A stretch of DNA of 64,000 nucleotides from Amblyomma americanum (lineage: Eukaryota; Arthropoda; Arachnida; Ixodida; Ixodidae). The stretch lies in the NCBI RefSeq assembly GCF_052857255.1, contig NW_027526486.1, positions 1,798,001 to 1,862,000 on the forward strand, written 5' to 3'. The translations under genes were made by a program, and so were the position numbers. The notes under the pieces are model-generated. The model saw only the letters and a program-made list of their open reading frames with translations, was not told the DNA's origin and ran no database searches. Positions 11,116 through 23,872 of this stretch are shown piece by piece (position 1 is the first letter of the stretch; the number at the start of each line of letters is the position of its first letter).

Positions 11116-13560
11116 TAAAACGATGTATCCCGTTGTTTTGAGCCGGAATACAAGTTTTCACGCAGTTCTGAGAAAAAAAGTTTACACCTTTCTCTCGTGT
11201 ACTCTTCGACGACTTGTAAAATCGATACTCGAGAATCATGCTAGTTTCGATCTAAAACGATGTATCCCGTTGTTTTGAGCCGGAATACAAGTTTTCGCGC
11301 AGTTCTGAGAGAAAAAAGTTTACACCTTTCTCTCGTGTACTCTTCGACGACTTGTAAAATCGATGCTCGTGAATCATGCTAGTTTCGATCTAAAACGATG
11401 TATCCCGTTGTTTTGAGCCGGAATACAAGTTTTCGCACAGTTCTGAGAGAAAAAGTTTACACCTTTCTCTCGTCTACTCTTCGACGACTTGTAAAATCGA
11501 TGATCGTGTATCATGCTAGTTTCGATCTAAAACGATGTATACTGTTGTTTTGAGCCGGAATACAAGTTTTCGCGCAGTTCTGAGAGAAAAAGTTTACACC
11601 TTTCTCTCGTCTACTCTTCGAAGACTTGTAAAATCGATGCCCGTGAATCTTGCTAGTTTCGATCTAAAACGATGTATCCCGTTGTTTTCAGCCGGAATAC
11701 AAGTTTTCGCGCAGTTCTGAGAGAAAAAAGTTTACACCTTTCTCTCGTCTACTCTTCGACGAATTGTAAAATCGATGCTCGTGAATCTTGCTAGTTTCAA
11801 TTTAAAACGATGTATCCCGTTGTTTTGAGCCGGAATACAAGTTTTCGCGCAGTTCTGAGAGAAAAAAGTTTACACCTTTCTCTCGTGTACTCGTCGACGA
11901 CTTGTAAAATCGATGCTCGTGAATCATGCTAGTTTCGATCTAAAACGATGTATCCCGTTGTTTTGAGCCGGAATACAAGTTTTCGCGCAGTTCTGAGAGA
12001 AAAAGTTTACACCTTTCTCTCGTCTACTCTTCGACGACTTGTAAAATCGATGCTCGTGAATCTTGCTAGTTTCAATTTAAAACGATGTATCCCGTTGTTT
12101 TGAGCCGGAATACAAGTTTTCGCGCAGTTCTGAGAGAAAAATTTGCACCTTTCTCTCGTCTACTCTTCGACGACTTGTAAAATCATTGCTCGTGAATCTT
12201 GCTAGTTTCGATCTACAACGATGTATCCCGTTGTTTTGAGCTGGAATAGAAGTTTTCGCGCAGTTCTGAGAGAAAAAGTTGACACCTTTCTCTCGTCTAC
12301 TTTTCGAGGACTTGTAAAATCGATGCTCGTGAATCATGCTAGTTTTGATCTAAAACGATGTATCCCGTTGTTTTGAGCCGGAATACAAGTTTTCACGCAG
12401 TTCTGAGAAAAAAAGTTTACACCTTTCTCTCGTGTACTCTTCGACGACTTGTAAAATCGATACTCGAGAATCATGCTAGTTTCGATCTAAAACGACGTAT
12501 CCCGTTGTTTTGAGCCGGAATACAAGTTTTCGCGCAGTTCTGAGAGAAAAAAGTTTACACCTTTCTCTCGTGTACTCTTCGACGACTTGTAAAATCGATG
12601 CTCGTGAATCATGCTAGTTTCGATCTAAAACGATGTATCCCGTTGTTTTGAGCCGGAATACAAGTTTTCGCACAGTTCTGAGAGAAAAAGTTTACACCTT
12701 TCTCTCGTCTACTCTTCGACGACTTGTAAAATCGATGCTCGTGAATCTTGCTAGTTTCAATTTAAAACGATGTATCCCGTTGTTTTGAGCCGGAATACAA
12801 GTTTTCGCGCAGTTCTGAGAGAAAAAGTTTGTCCCTTTCTCTCGTCTACTCTTCGACGACTTGTAAAATCAATGCTCGTGAATCTTGCTAGTTTCGATCT
12901 ACAACGATGTATCCCGTTGTTTTGAGCTGGAATAGAAGTTTTCGCGCAGTTCTGAGAGAAAAAGTTTACACCTTTCTCTCGTCTACTCTTAGACGACTTG
13001 TAAAATCGATGCTCGTGAATCTTGCTAGTTTCGATCTAAAACGATGTATCCCGTTGTTTTGAGCCGGAATACAAGTTTTCGTGCAGTTCTGAGAGAAAAC
13101 GTTTACACCTTTCTCTCGTCTACTCTTCGACGACTTGTAAAATCGATGCTCGTGAATCTTGCTAGTTTCGATCTAAAACGATGTATCCCGTTGTTTTGAG
13201 CCAGAATACAAGTTTTCGCGCAGTTCTGAGAGAAAAAGTTTACACCTTTTTCTCGTCTACTCTTCGAAGACTTGTAAAATCGATGCCCGTGAATCTTGCT
13301 AGTTTCGATTTAAAACGATGTATCCGTTGTTTTGAGCCGGAATACAAGTTTTCGCAGAGTTCTGAGAGAAAAAGTTTACACCTTTCTCTCGTCTACTCTT
13401 CGAAGACTTGTAAAATCGATGCTCGTGAATCTTGCTAGTTTCGATCTAAAACGATGTATCCCGTTGTTTTGAGCCGGAATACAAGTTTTCGCGCAGTTCT
13501 GAGAGAAAAAGTTTACACCTTTCTCTCGTCTACTCTTCGACGAATTGTAAAATCGATGCT
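10407..13560 (+). repeat. 3,154-bp tandem duplication, copy 1 (23 monomers)
   Basis: Markers at 10842, 11535, 12077 and 12827 recur at 13996, 14689, 15231 and 15981. It shares the private cgacgtatcccg near 12494 with 15648. A one-base loss at about 13324 (tatccgttg for tatcccgttg) is absent from the second copy, so it arose after the duplication, and the offset becomes 3,155 beyond it. The left part overlaps the 3,566 bp copy 2, so the two duplications happened at different times. Confidence 0.85.
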
Positions 13561-16500
13561 CGTGAATCTTGCTAGTTTCGATCTAAAACGATGTATCCCG
13601 TTGTTTTCAGCCGGAATACAAGTTTTCGCGCAGTTCTGAGAGAAAAAAGTTTACACCTTTCTCTCGTCTACTCTTCGACGAATTGTAAAATCGATGCTCG
13701 TGAATCTTGCTAGTTTCAATTTAAAACGATGTATCCCGTTGTTTTGAGCCGGAATACAAGTTTTCGCGCAGTTCTGAGAGAAAAAAGTTTACACCTTTCT
13801 CTCGTGTACTCTTCGACGACTTGTAAAATCGATGCTCGTGAATCATGCTAGTTTCGATCTAAAACGATGTATCCCGTTGTTTTGAGCCGGAATACAAGTT
13901 TTCGCGCAGTTCTGAGAGAAAAAGTTTACACCTTTCTCTCGTCTACTCTTCGACGACTTGTAAAATCGATGCTCGTGAATCTTGCTAGTTTCAATTTAAA
14001 ACGATGTATCCCGTTGTTTTGAGCCGGAATACAAGTTTTCGCGCAGTTCTGAGAGAAAAATTTGCACCTTTCTCTCGTCTACTCTTCGACGACTTGTAAA
14101 ATCATTGCTCGTGAATCTTGCTAGTTTCGATCTACAACGATGTATCCCGTTGTTTTGAGCTGGAATAGAAGTTTTCGCGCAGTTCTGAGAGAAAAAGTTG
14201 ACACCTTTCTCTCGTCTACTTTTCGAGGACTTGTAAAATCGATGCTCGTGAATCATGCTAGTTTTGATCTAAAACGATGTATCCCGTTGTTTTGAGCCGG
14301 AATACAAGTTTTCACGCAGTTCTGAGAAAAAAAGTTTACACCTTTCTCTCGTGTACTCTTCGACGACTTGTAAAATCGATACTCGAGAATCATGCTAGTT
14401 TCGATCTAAAACGATGTATCCCGTTGTTTTGAGCCGGAATACAAGTTTTCGCGCAGTTCTGAGAGAAAAAAGTTTACACCTTTCTCTCGTGTACTCTTCG
14501 ACGACTTGTAAAATCGATGCTCGTGAATCATGCTAGTTTCGATCTAAAACGATGTATCCCGTTGTTTTGAGCCGAAATACAAGTTTTCGCACAGTTCTGA
14601 GAGAAAAAGTTTACAACTTTCTCTCGTCTACTCTTCGACGACTTGTAAAATCGATGCTCGTGTATCATGCTAGTTTCGATCTAAAACGATGTATACTGTT
14701 GTTTTGAGCCGGAATACAAGTTTTCGCGCAGTTCTGAGAGAAAAAGTTTACACCTTTCTCTCGTCTACTCTTCGAAGACTTGTAAAATCGATGCCCGTGA
14801 ATCTTGCTAGTTTCGATCTAAAACGATGTATCCCGTTGTTTTCAGCCGGAATACAAGTTTTCGCGCAGTTCTGAGAGAAAAAAGTTTACACCTTTCTCTC
14901 GTCTACTCTTCGACGAATTGTAAAATCGATGCTCGTGAATCTTGCTAGTTTCAATTTAAAACGATGTATCCCGTTGTTTTGAGCCGGAATACAAGTTTTC
15001 GCGCAGTTCTGAGAGAAAAAAGTTTACACCTTTCTCTCGTGTACTCGTCGACGACTTGTAAAATCGATGCTCGTGAATCATGCTAGTTTCGATCTAAAAC
15101 GATGTATCCCGTTGTTTTGAGCCGGAATACAAGTTTTCGCGCAGTTCTGAGAGAAAAAGTTTACACCTTTCTCTCGTCTACTCTTCGACGACTTGTAAAA
15201 TCGATGCTCGTGAATCTTGCTAGTTTCAATTTAAAACGATGTATCCCGTTGTTTTGAGCCGGAATACAAGTTTTCGCGCAGTTCTGAGAGAAAAATTTGC
15301 ACCTTTCTCTCGTCTACTCTTCGACGACTTGTAAAATCATTGCTCGTGAATCTTGCTAGTTTCGATCTACAACGATGTATCCCGTTGTTTTGAGCTGGAA
15401 TAGAAGTTTTCGCGCAGTTCTGAGAGAAAAAGTTGACACCTTTCTCTCGTCTACTTTTCGAGGACTTGTAAAATCGATGCTCGTGAATCATGCTAGTTTT
15501 GATCTAAAACGATGTATCCCGTTGTTTTGAGCCGGAATACAAGTTTTCACGCAGTTCTGAGAAAAAAAGTTTACACCTTTCTCTCGTGTACTCTTCGACG
15601 ACTTGTAAAATCGATACTCGAGAATCATGCTAGTTTCGATTTAAAACGACGTATCCCGTTGTTTTGAGCCGGAATACAAGTTTTCGCGCAGTTCTGAGAG
15701 AAAAAAGTTTACACCTTTCTCTCGTGTACTCTTCGACGACTTGTAAAATCGATGCTCGTGAATCATGCTAGTTTCGATCTAAAACGATGTATCCCGTTGT
15801 TTTGAGCCGGAATACAAGTTTTCGCACAGTTCTGAGAGAAAAAGTTTACACCTTTCTCTCGTCTACTCTTCGACGACTTGTAAAATCGATGCTCGTGAAT
15901 CTTGCTAGTTTCAATTTAAAACGATGTATCCCGTTGTTTTGAGCCGGAATACAAGTTTTCGCGCAGTTCTGAGAGAAAAAGTTTGTCCCTTTCTCTCGTC
16001 TACTCTTCGACGACTTGTAAAATCAATGCTCGTGAATCTTGCTAGTTTCGATCTACAACGATGTATCCCGTTGTTTTGAGCTGGAATAGAAGTTTTCGCG
16101 CAGTTCTGAGAGAAAAAGTTTACACCTTTCTCTCGTCTACTCTTAGACGACTTGTAAAATCGATGCTCGTGAATCTTGCTAGTTTCGATCTAAAACGATG
16201 TATCCCGTTGTTTTGAGCCGGAATACAAGTTTTCGTGCAGTTCTGAGAGAAAACGTTTACACCTTTCTCTCGTCTACTCTTCGACGACTTGTAAAATCGA
16301 TGCTCGTGAATCTTGCTAGTTTCGATCTAAAACGATGTATCCCGTTGTTTTGAGCCAGAATACAAGTTTTCGCGCAGTTCTGAGAGAAAAAGTTTACACC
16401 TTTTTCTCGTCTACTCTTCGAAGACTTGTAAAATCGATGCCCGTGAATCTTGCTAGTTTCGATTTAAAACGATGTATCCCGTTGTTTTGAGCCGGAATAC

Positions 16501-16715
16501 AAGTTTTCGCAGAGTTCTGAGAGAAAAAGTTTACACCTTTCTCTCGTCTACTCTTCGAAGACTTGTAAAATCGATGCTCGTGAATCTTGCTAGTTTCGAT
16601 CTAAAACGATGTATCCCGTTGTTTTGAGCCGGAATACAAGTTTTCGCGCAGTTCTGAGAGAAAAAGTTTACACCTTTCTCTCGTCTACTCTTCGACGAAT
16701 TGTAAAATCGATGCT
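13561..16715 (+). repeat. 3,154-bp tandem duplication, copy 2
   Basis: It starts within gctcgtgaatcttgctag, where copy 1 has gcccgtgaatc. The monomer at the junction combines cgacgaattg with a following ttttcagccgg monomer, an order not seen elsewhere and so a sign of the breakpoint. Private changes after duplication include gagccgaaata near 14570 and tttacaactttc near 14610. Confidence 0.8.
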
Positions 16716-17575
16716 CGTGAATCTTGCTAGTTTCAATTTAAAACGATGTATCCCGTTGTTTTGAGCCGGAATACAAGTTTTCGCGCAGTTCTGAGAGAAA
16801 AAAGTTTACACCTTTCTCTCGTGTACTCTTCGACGACTTGTAAAATCGATGCTCGTGAATCATGCTAGTTTCGATCTAAAACGATGTATCCCGTTGTTTT
16901 AAGCCGGAATACAAGTTTTCGCGCAGTTCTGAGAGAAAATGTTTACACCTTTCTCTCGTCTACTCTTCGACGACTTGTAAAATCGATGCTCGTGAATCTT
17001 GCTAGTTTCAATTTGAAACGATGTATCGCGTTGTTTTGAGCCGGAATACAAGTTTTCGCGCAGTTCTGAGAGAAAAAGTTTGCACCTTTCTCTCGTCTAC
17101 TCTTCGACGACTTGTAAAATCGATGCTCGTGAATCTTGCTAGTTTCGATCTACAACGATGTATCCCGTTGTTTTGAGCTGGAATAGAAGTTTTCGCGCAG
17201 TTCTGAGAGAAAACGTTTACACCTTTCTCTCGTCTACTTTTCGAGGACTTGTAAAATTGATTCTCGTGAATCTTGCTAGTTTTGACCTAAAACGATGTAT
17301 CCCGTTTTTTTGAGCCGGTATACAAGTTTTCGCGCAGTTCTGAGAGAAAAAGTTTACACCTTTCTCTCGTCTACTCTTCGACGACTTGTAAAATCAATGC
17401 TCGTGAATATTACTAGTTTCGATCTACAACGATGTATCCCGTTGTTTTGAGCTGGAATAGAAGTTTTCGCGCAGTTCTGAGAGAAAAAGTTTACACCTTT
17501 CTCTCGTCTACTTTTCGAGGACTTGTAAAATCGATTCTCGTGAATCTTGCTAGTTTTGACCTAAAACGATGTATC
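14630..17575 (+). repeat. Higher-order block repeated 3,977 bp downstream, copy 1
   Basis: Markers at 14689, 15231, 15981, the private atttgaaacg plus gtatcgcg at 17011, and aatattactag at 17406 recur at exactly +3,977 (29 monomers). Similarity stops near 17575, where this copy has the long-T ccggtata monomer and the other has an ordinary gttgttttgag one. Copies are separated by about 1 kb. Confidence 0.8.
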
Positions 17576-18606
17576 CCGTTTTTTTGAGCCGGTATACAAG
17601 TTTTCGCGCAGTTCTGAGAGAGAAAGTTTACACCTTTCTCTCGTGTACTCTTCGACGACTTGTAAAATCGATGCTCGTGAATCTTGCTAGTTTCGATCTA
17701 AAACGATGTATCCCGTTGTTTTGAGCCGGAATACAAGTTTTCGTGCAGTTCTGAGAGAAAACGTTTACACCTTTCTCTCGTCTACTCTTCGACGACTTGT
17801 AAAATCGATGCTCGTGAATCTTGCTAGTTTCGATCTAAAACGATGTATCCCGTTGTTTTGAGCCAGAATACAAGTTTTCGCGCAGTTCTGAGAGAAAAAG
17901 TTTACACCTTTTTCTCGTCTACTCTTCGAAGACTTGTAAAATCGATGCCCGTGAATCTTGATAGTTCCGATTTAAAACGATGTATCCCGTTGTTTTGAGC
18001 CGGAATACAAGTTTTCGAGCAGTTCTGAGAGAAAAAGTTTACACCTTTCTCTCGTGTACTCTTCGACGACTTGTAACATCGATACTCGTGAATCATGTTA
18101 GTTTCGATCTAAAACGATGTATCCCGTTGTTTTGAGCCGGAATACAAGTTTTCGCGCAGTTCTGAGAGAAAAAGTTTACACCTTTCTCTCGTGTACTCTT
18201 CGACGACTTGTAAAATCGATGCTCGTGTATCATGCTAGTTTCGATCTAAAACGATGTATACTGTTGTTTTGAGCCGGAATACAAGTTTTCGCGCAGTTCT
18301 GAGAGAAAAAGTTTACACCTTTCTCTCGTCTACTCTTCGAAGACTTGTAAAATCGATGCCCGTGAATCTTGCTAGTTTCGATCTAAAACGATGTATCCCG
18401 TTGTTTTCAGCCGGAATACAAGTTTTCGCGCAGTTCTGAGAGAAAAAAGTTTACACCTTTCTCTCGTGTACTCTTCGACGACTTGTAAAATCGATGCTCG
18501 TGAATCATGCTAGTTTCGATCTAAAACGATGTATCCCGTTGTTTTGAGCCGGAATACAAGTTTTCGCGCAGTTCTGAGAGAAAAAGTTTACACCTTTCTC
18601 TCGTGT

Positions 18607-21552
18607 ACTCTTCGACGACTTGTAAAATCGATGCTCGTGTATCATGCTAGTTTCGATCTAAAACGATGTATACTGTTGTTTTGAGCCGGAATACAAGTTT
18701 TCGCGCAGTTCTGAGAGAAAAAGTTTACACCTTTCTCTCGTCTACTCTTCGAAGACTTGTAAAATCGATGCCCGTGAATCTTGCTAGTTTCGATCTAAAA
18801 CGATGTATCCCGTTGTTTTCAGCCGGAATACAAGTTTTCGCGCAGTTCTGAGAGAAAAAAGTTTACACCTTTCTCTCGTCTACTCTTCGACGAATTGTAA
18901 AATCGATGCTCGTGAATCTTGCTAGTTTCAATTTAAAACGATGTATCCCGTTGTTTTGAGCCGGAATACAAGTTTTCGCGCAGTTCTGAGAGAAAAAAGT
19001 TTACACCTTTCTCTCGTGTACTCTTCGACGACTTGTAAAATCGATGCTCGTGAATCATGCTAGTTTCGATCTAAAACGATGTATCCCGTTGTTTTGAGCC
19101 GGAATACAAGTTTTCGCGCAGTTCTGAGAGAAAAAGTTTACACCTTTCTCTCGTCTACTCTTCGACGACTTGTAAAATCGATGCTCGTGAATCTTGCTAG
19201 TTTCAATTTAAAACGATGTATCCCGTTGTTTTGAGCCGGAATACAAGTTTTCGCGCAGTTCTGAGAGAAAAATTTGCACCTTTCTCTCGTCTACTCTTCG
19301 ACGACTTGTAAAATCATTGCTCGTGAATCTTGCTAGTTTCGATCTACAACGATGTATCCCGTTGTTTTGAGCTGGAATAGAAGTTTTCGCGCAGTTCTGA
19401 GAGAAAAAGTTGACACCTTTCTCTCGTCTACTTTTCGAGGACTTGTAAAATCGATGCTCGTGAATCATGCTAGTTTTGATCTAAAACGATGTATCCCGTT
19501 GTTTTGAGCCGGAATACAAGTTTTCACGCAGTTCTGAGAAAAAAAGTTTACACCTTTCTCTCGTGTACTCTTCGACGACTTGTAAAATCGATACTCGAGA
19601 ATCATGCTAGTTTCGATCTAAAACGATGTATCCCGTTGTTTTGAGCCGGAATACAAGTTTTCGCGCAGTTCTGAGAGAAAAAAGTTTACACCTTTCTCTC
19701 GTGTACTCTTCGACGACTTGTAAAATCGATGCTCGTGAATCATGCTAGTTTCGATCTAAAACGATGTATCCCGTTGTTTTGAGCCGGAATACAAGTTTTC
19801 GCACAGTTCTGAGAGAAAAAGTTTACACCTTTCTCTCGTCTACTCTTCGACGACTTGTAAAATCGATGCTCGTGAATCTTGCTAGTTTCAATTTAAAACG
19901 ATGTATCCCGTTGTTTTGAGCCGGAATACAAGTTTTCGCGCAGTTCTGAGAGAAAAAGTTTGTCCCTTTCTCTCGTCTACTCTTCGACGACTTGTAAAAT
20001 CAATGCTCGTGAATCTTGCTAGTTTCGATCTACAACGATGTATCCCGTTGTTTTGAGCTGGAATAGAAGTTTTCGCGCAGTTCTGAGAGAAAAAGTTTAC
20101 ACCTTTCTCTCGTCTACTCTTAGACGACTTGTAAAATCGATGCTCGTGAATCTTGCTAGTTTCGATCTAAAACGATGTATCCCGTTGTTTTGAGCCGGAA
20201 TACAAGTTTTCGTGCAGTTCTGAGAGAAAACGTTTACACCTTTCTCTCGTCTACTCTTCGACGACTTGTAAAATCGATGCTCGTGAATCTTGCTAGTTTC
20301 GATCTAAAACGATGTATCCCGTTGTTTTGAGCCAGAATACAAGTTTTCGCGCAGTTCTGAGAGAAAAAGTTTACACCTTTTTCTCGTCTACTCTTCGAAG
20401 ACTTGTAAAATCGATGCCCGTGAATCTTGCTAGTTTCGATTTAAAACGATGTATCCCGTTGTTTTGAGCCGGAATACAAGTTTTCGCAGAGTTCTGAGAG
20501 AAAAAGTTTACACCTTTCTCTCGTCTACTCTTCGAAGACTTGTAAAATCGATGCTCGTGAATCTTGCTAGTTTCGATCTAAAACGATGTATCCCGTTGTT
20601 TTGAGCCGGAATACAAGTTTTCGCGCAGTTCTGAGAGAAAAAGTTTACAGCTTTCTCTCGTCTACTCTTCGACGAATTGTAAAATCGATGCTCGTGAATC
20701 TTGCTAGTTTCAATTTAAAACGATGTATCCCGTTGTTTTGAGCCGGAATACAAGTTTTCGCGCAGTTCTGAGAGAAAAAAGTTTACACCTTTCTCTCGTG
20801 TACTCTTCGACGACTTGTAAAATCGATGCTCGTGAATCATGCTAGTTTCGATCTAAAACGATGTATCCCGTTGTTTTAAGCCGGAATACAAGTTTTCGCG
20901 CAGTTCTGAGAGAAAAAGTTTACACCTTTCTCTCGTCTACTCTTCGACGACTTGTAAAATCGATGCTCGTGAATCTTGCTAGTTTCAATTTGAAACGATG
21001 TATCGCGTTGTTTTGAGCCGGAATACAAGTTTTCGCGCAGTTCTGAGAGAAAAAGTTTGCACCTTTCTCTCGTCTACTCTTCGACGACTTGTAAAATCGA
21101 TGCTCGTGAATCTTGCTAGTTTCGATCTACAACGATGTATCCCGTTGTTTTGAGCTGGAATAGAAGTTTTCGCGCAGTTCTGAGAGAAAACGTTTACACC
21201 TTTCTCTCGTCTACTTTTCGAGGACTTGTAAAATTGATTCTCGTGAATCTTGCTAGTTTTGACCTAAAACGATGTATCCCGTTTTTTTGAGCCGGTATAC
21301 AAGTTTTCGCGCAGTTCTGAGAGAAAAAGTTTACACCTTTCTCTCGTCTACTCTTCGACGACTTGTAAAATCAATGCTCGTGAATATTACTAGTTTCGAT
21401 CTACAACGATGTATCCCGTTGTTTTGAGCTGGAATAGAAGTTTTCGCGCAGTTCTGAGAGAAAAAGTTTACACCTTTCTCTCGTTTACTTTTCGAGGACT
21501 TGTAAAATCGATTCTCGTGAATCTTGCTAGTTTTGACCTAAAACGATGTATC
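18607..21552 (+). repeat. Higher-order block repeated 3,977 bp upstream, copy 2
   Basis: It matches 14630-17575. Its end at about 21552 marks the change from the first regional programme to the next: T1 (tatactg) monomers stop and T2 (long-T, ccggtata) monomers become common. Confidence 0.8.
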
Positions 21553-21678
21553 CCGTTGTTTTGAGCCGGAATACAAGTTTTCGCGCAGTTCTGAGAGAAA
21601 AAGTTTGCACCTTTCTCTCGTCTACTCTTCGACGACTTGTAAAATCAATGCTCGTGAATCTTGCTAGTTTCGATCTAC

Positions 21679-23845
21679 AACGATGTATCCCGTTGTTTTG
21701 AGCCGGAATACAAGTTTTCGCGCAGTTCTGAGAGAAAAAGTTTACACCTTTCTCTCGTGTACTCTTCGACGACTTGTAAAATCGATGCTCGTGAATCATG
21801 CTAGTTTCGATCTAAAACGATGTATCCCGTTGTTTTGAGCCGGAATACAAGTTTTCGTGCAGTTCTGAGAGAAAAAGTTTACACCTTTCTCTCGTGTACT
21901 CTTCGACGACTTGTAAAATCGATGCCCGTGAATCTTGCTAGTTTCGATTTAAAACGATGTATCCCGTTGTTTTGAGCCGGAATACAAGTTTTCGCGCAGT
22001 TCTGAGAGAAAAAGTTTACACCTTTCTCTCGTGTACTCTTCGACGACTTGTAACATCGATACTCGTGAATCATGCTAGTTTCGATCTAAAACGATGTATC
22101 CCGTTGTTTTGAGCCGGAATACAAGTTTTCGCAGAGTTCTGAGAGAAAAAGTTTACACCTTTCTCTCGTCTACTCTTCGAAGACTTGTAAAATCGATGCT
22201 CGTGAATCTTGCTAGTTTCGATCTAAAACGATGCATCCCGTTGTTTTGAGCCGGAATACAAGTTTTCGCGCAGTTCTGAGAGAAAAAGTTTACACCTTTC
22301 TCTCGTCTACTCTTCGACGAATTGTAAAATCGATGCTCGTGAATCTTGCTAGTTTCAATTTAAAACGATGTATCCCGTGGTTTTGAGCCGGAATACAAGT
22401 TTTCGCGCAGTTCTGAGAGAAAAAAGTTTACACCTTTCTCTCGTGTACTCTTCGACGACTTGTAAAATCGATGCTCGTGAATCATGCTAGTTTCGATCTA
22501 AAACGATGTATCCCGTTGTTTTAAGCCGGAATACAAGTTTTCGCGCAGTTCTGAGAGAAAAAGTTTACACCTTTCTCTCGTCTACTCTTCGACGACTTGT
22601 AAAATCGATGCTCGTGAATCTTGCTAGTTTCAATTTAAAACGATGTATCCCGTTGTTTTGAGCCGGAATACAAGTTTTCGCGCAGTTCTGAGAGAAAAAG
22701 TTTGCACCTTTCTCTCGTGTACTCTTCGACGACTTGTAAAATCGATGCTCGTGAATCTTGCTAGTTTCGATCTACAACGATGTATCCCGTTGTTTTGAGC
22801 TGGAATAGAAGTTTTCGCGCAGTTCTGAGAGAAAACGTTTACACCTTTCTCTCGTCTACTTTTCGAGGACTTGTAAAATTGATTCTCGTGAATCTTGCTA
22901 GTTTTGACCTAAAACGATGTATCCCGTTTTTTTGAGCCGGTATACAAGTTTTCGCGCAGTTCTGAGAGAAAAAGTTTACACCTTTCTCTCGTCTACTCTT
23001 CGACGACTTGTAAAATCAATGCTCGTGAATATTGCTAGTATCGATCTACAACGATGTATCCCGTTGTTTTGAGCTGGAATAGAAGTTTTCGCGCAGTTCT
23101 GAGAGAAAAAGTTTACACCTTTCTCTCGTCTACTTTTCGAGGACTTGTAAAATCGATTCTCGTGAATCTTGCTAGTTTTGACCTAAAACGATGTATCCCG
23201 TTTTTTTGAGCCGGTATACAAGTTTTCGCGCAGTTCTGAGAGAAAAAGTTTACACCTTTCTCTCGTCTACTCTTCGACGACTTGTAAAATCGATACTCGA
23301 GAATCGTGCTAGTTTCGATCTAAAACGATGTATCCCGTTGTTTTGAGCCGGAATACAAGTTTTCGCGCAGTTCTGAGAGAAAAAGTTTACACCTTTCTCT
23401 CGTCTACTTTTCGAGGACTTGTAAAATCGATGCTCGTGAATCATGCTAGTTTTGATCTAAAACGATGTATCCCGTTGTTTTGAGCCGGAATACAAGTTTT
23501 CACGCAGTTCTGAGAAAAAAAGTTTACACCTTTCTCTCGTGTACTCTTCGACGACTTGTAAAATCGATACTCGAGAATCATGCTAGTTTCGATCTAAAAC
23601 GATGTATCCCGTTGTTTTGAGCCGGAATACAAGTTTTCGCGCAGTTCTGAGAGAAAAAAGTTTACACCTTTCTCTCGTGTACTCTTCGACGACTTGTAAA
23701 ATCGATGCTCGTGAATCATGCTAGTTTCGATCTAAAACGATGTATCCCGTTGTTTTGAGCCGGAATACAAGTTTTCGCACAGTTCTGAGAGAAAAAGTTT
23801 ACACCTTTCTCTCGTCTACTCTTCGACGACTTGTAAAATCGATAC
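21679..23845 (+). repeat. 2,194-bp tandem duplication, copy 1 (16 monomers)
   Basis: Features at 21879, 22,9xx (long-T monomer) and 23034 (gctagtatcgatc) recur at +2,194. One private difference is gagaatcgtg near 23300 where the second copy has gagaatcatg; another is cccgtggtttt near 22375. The right boundary monomer (gatactcgagaatc at 23850) matches neither flank fully, so the edge is uncertain by about 30 bp. Confidence 0.75.
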
Positions 23846-23872
23846 TCGAGAATCATGCTAGTTTCGATCTAA

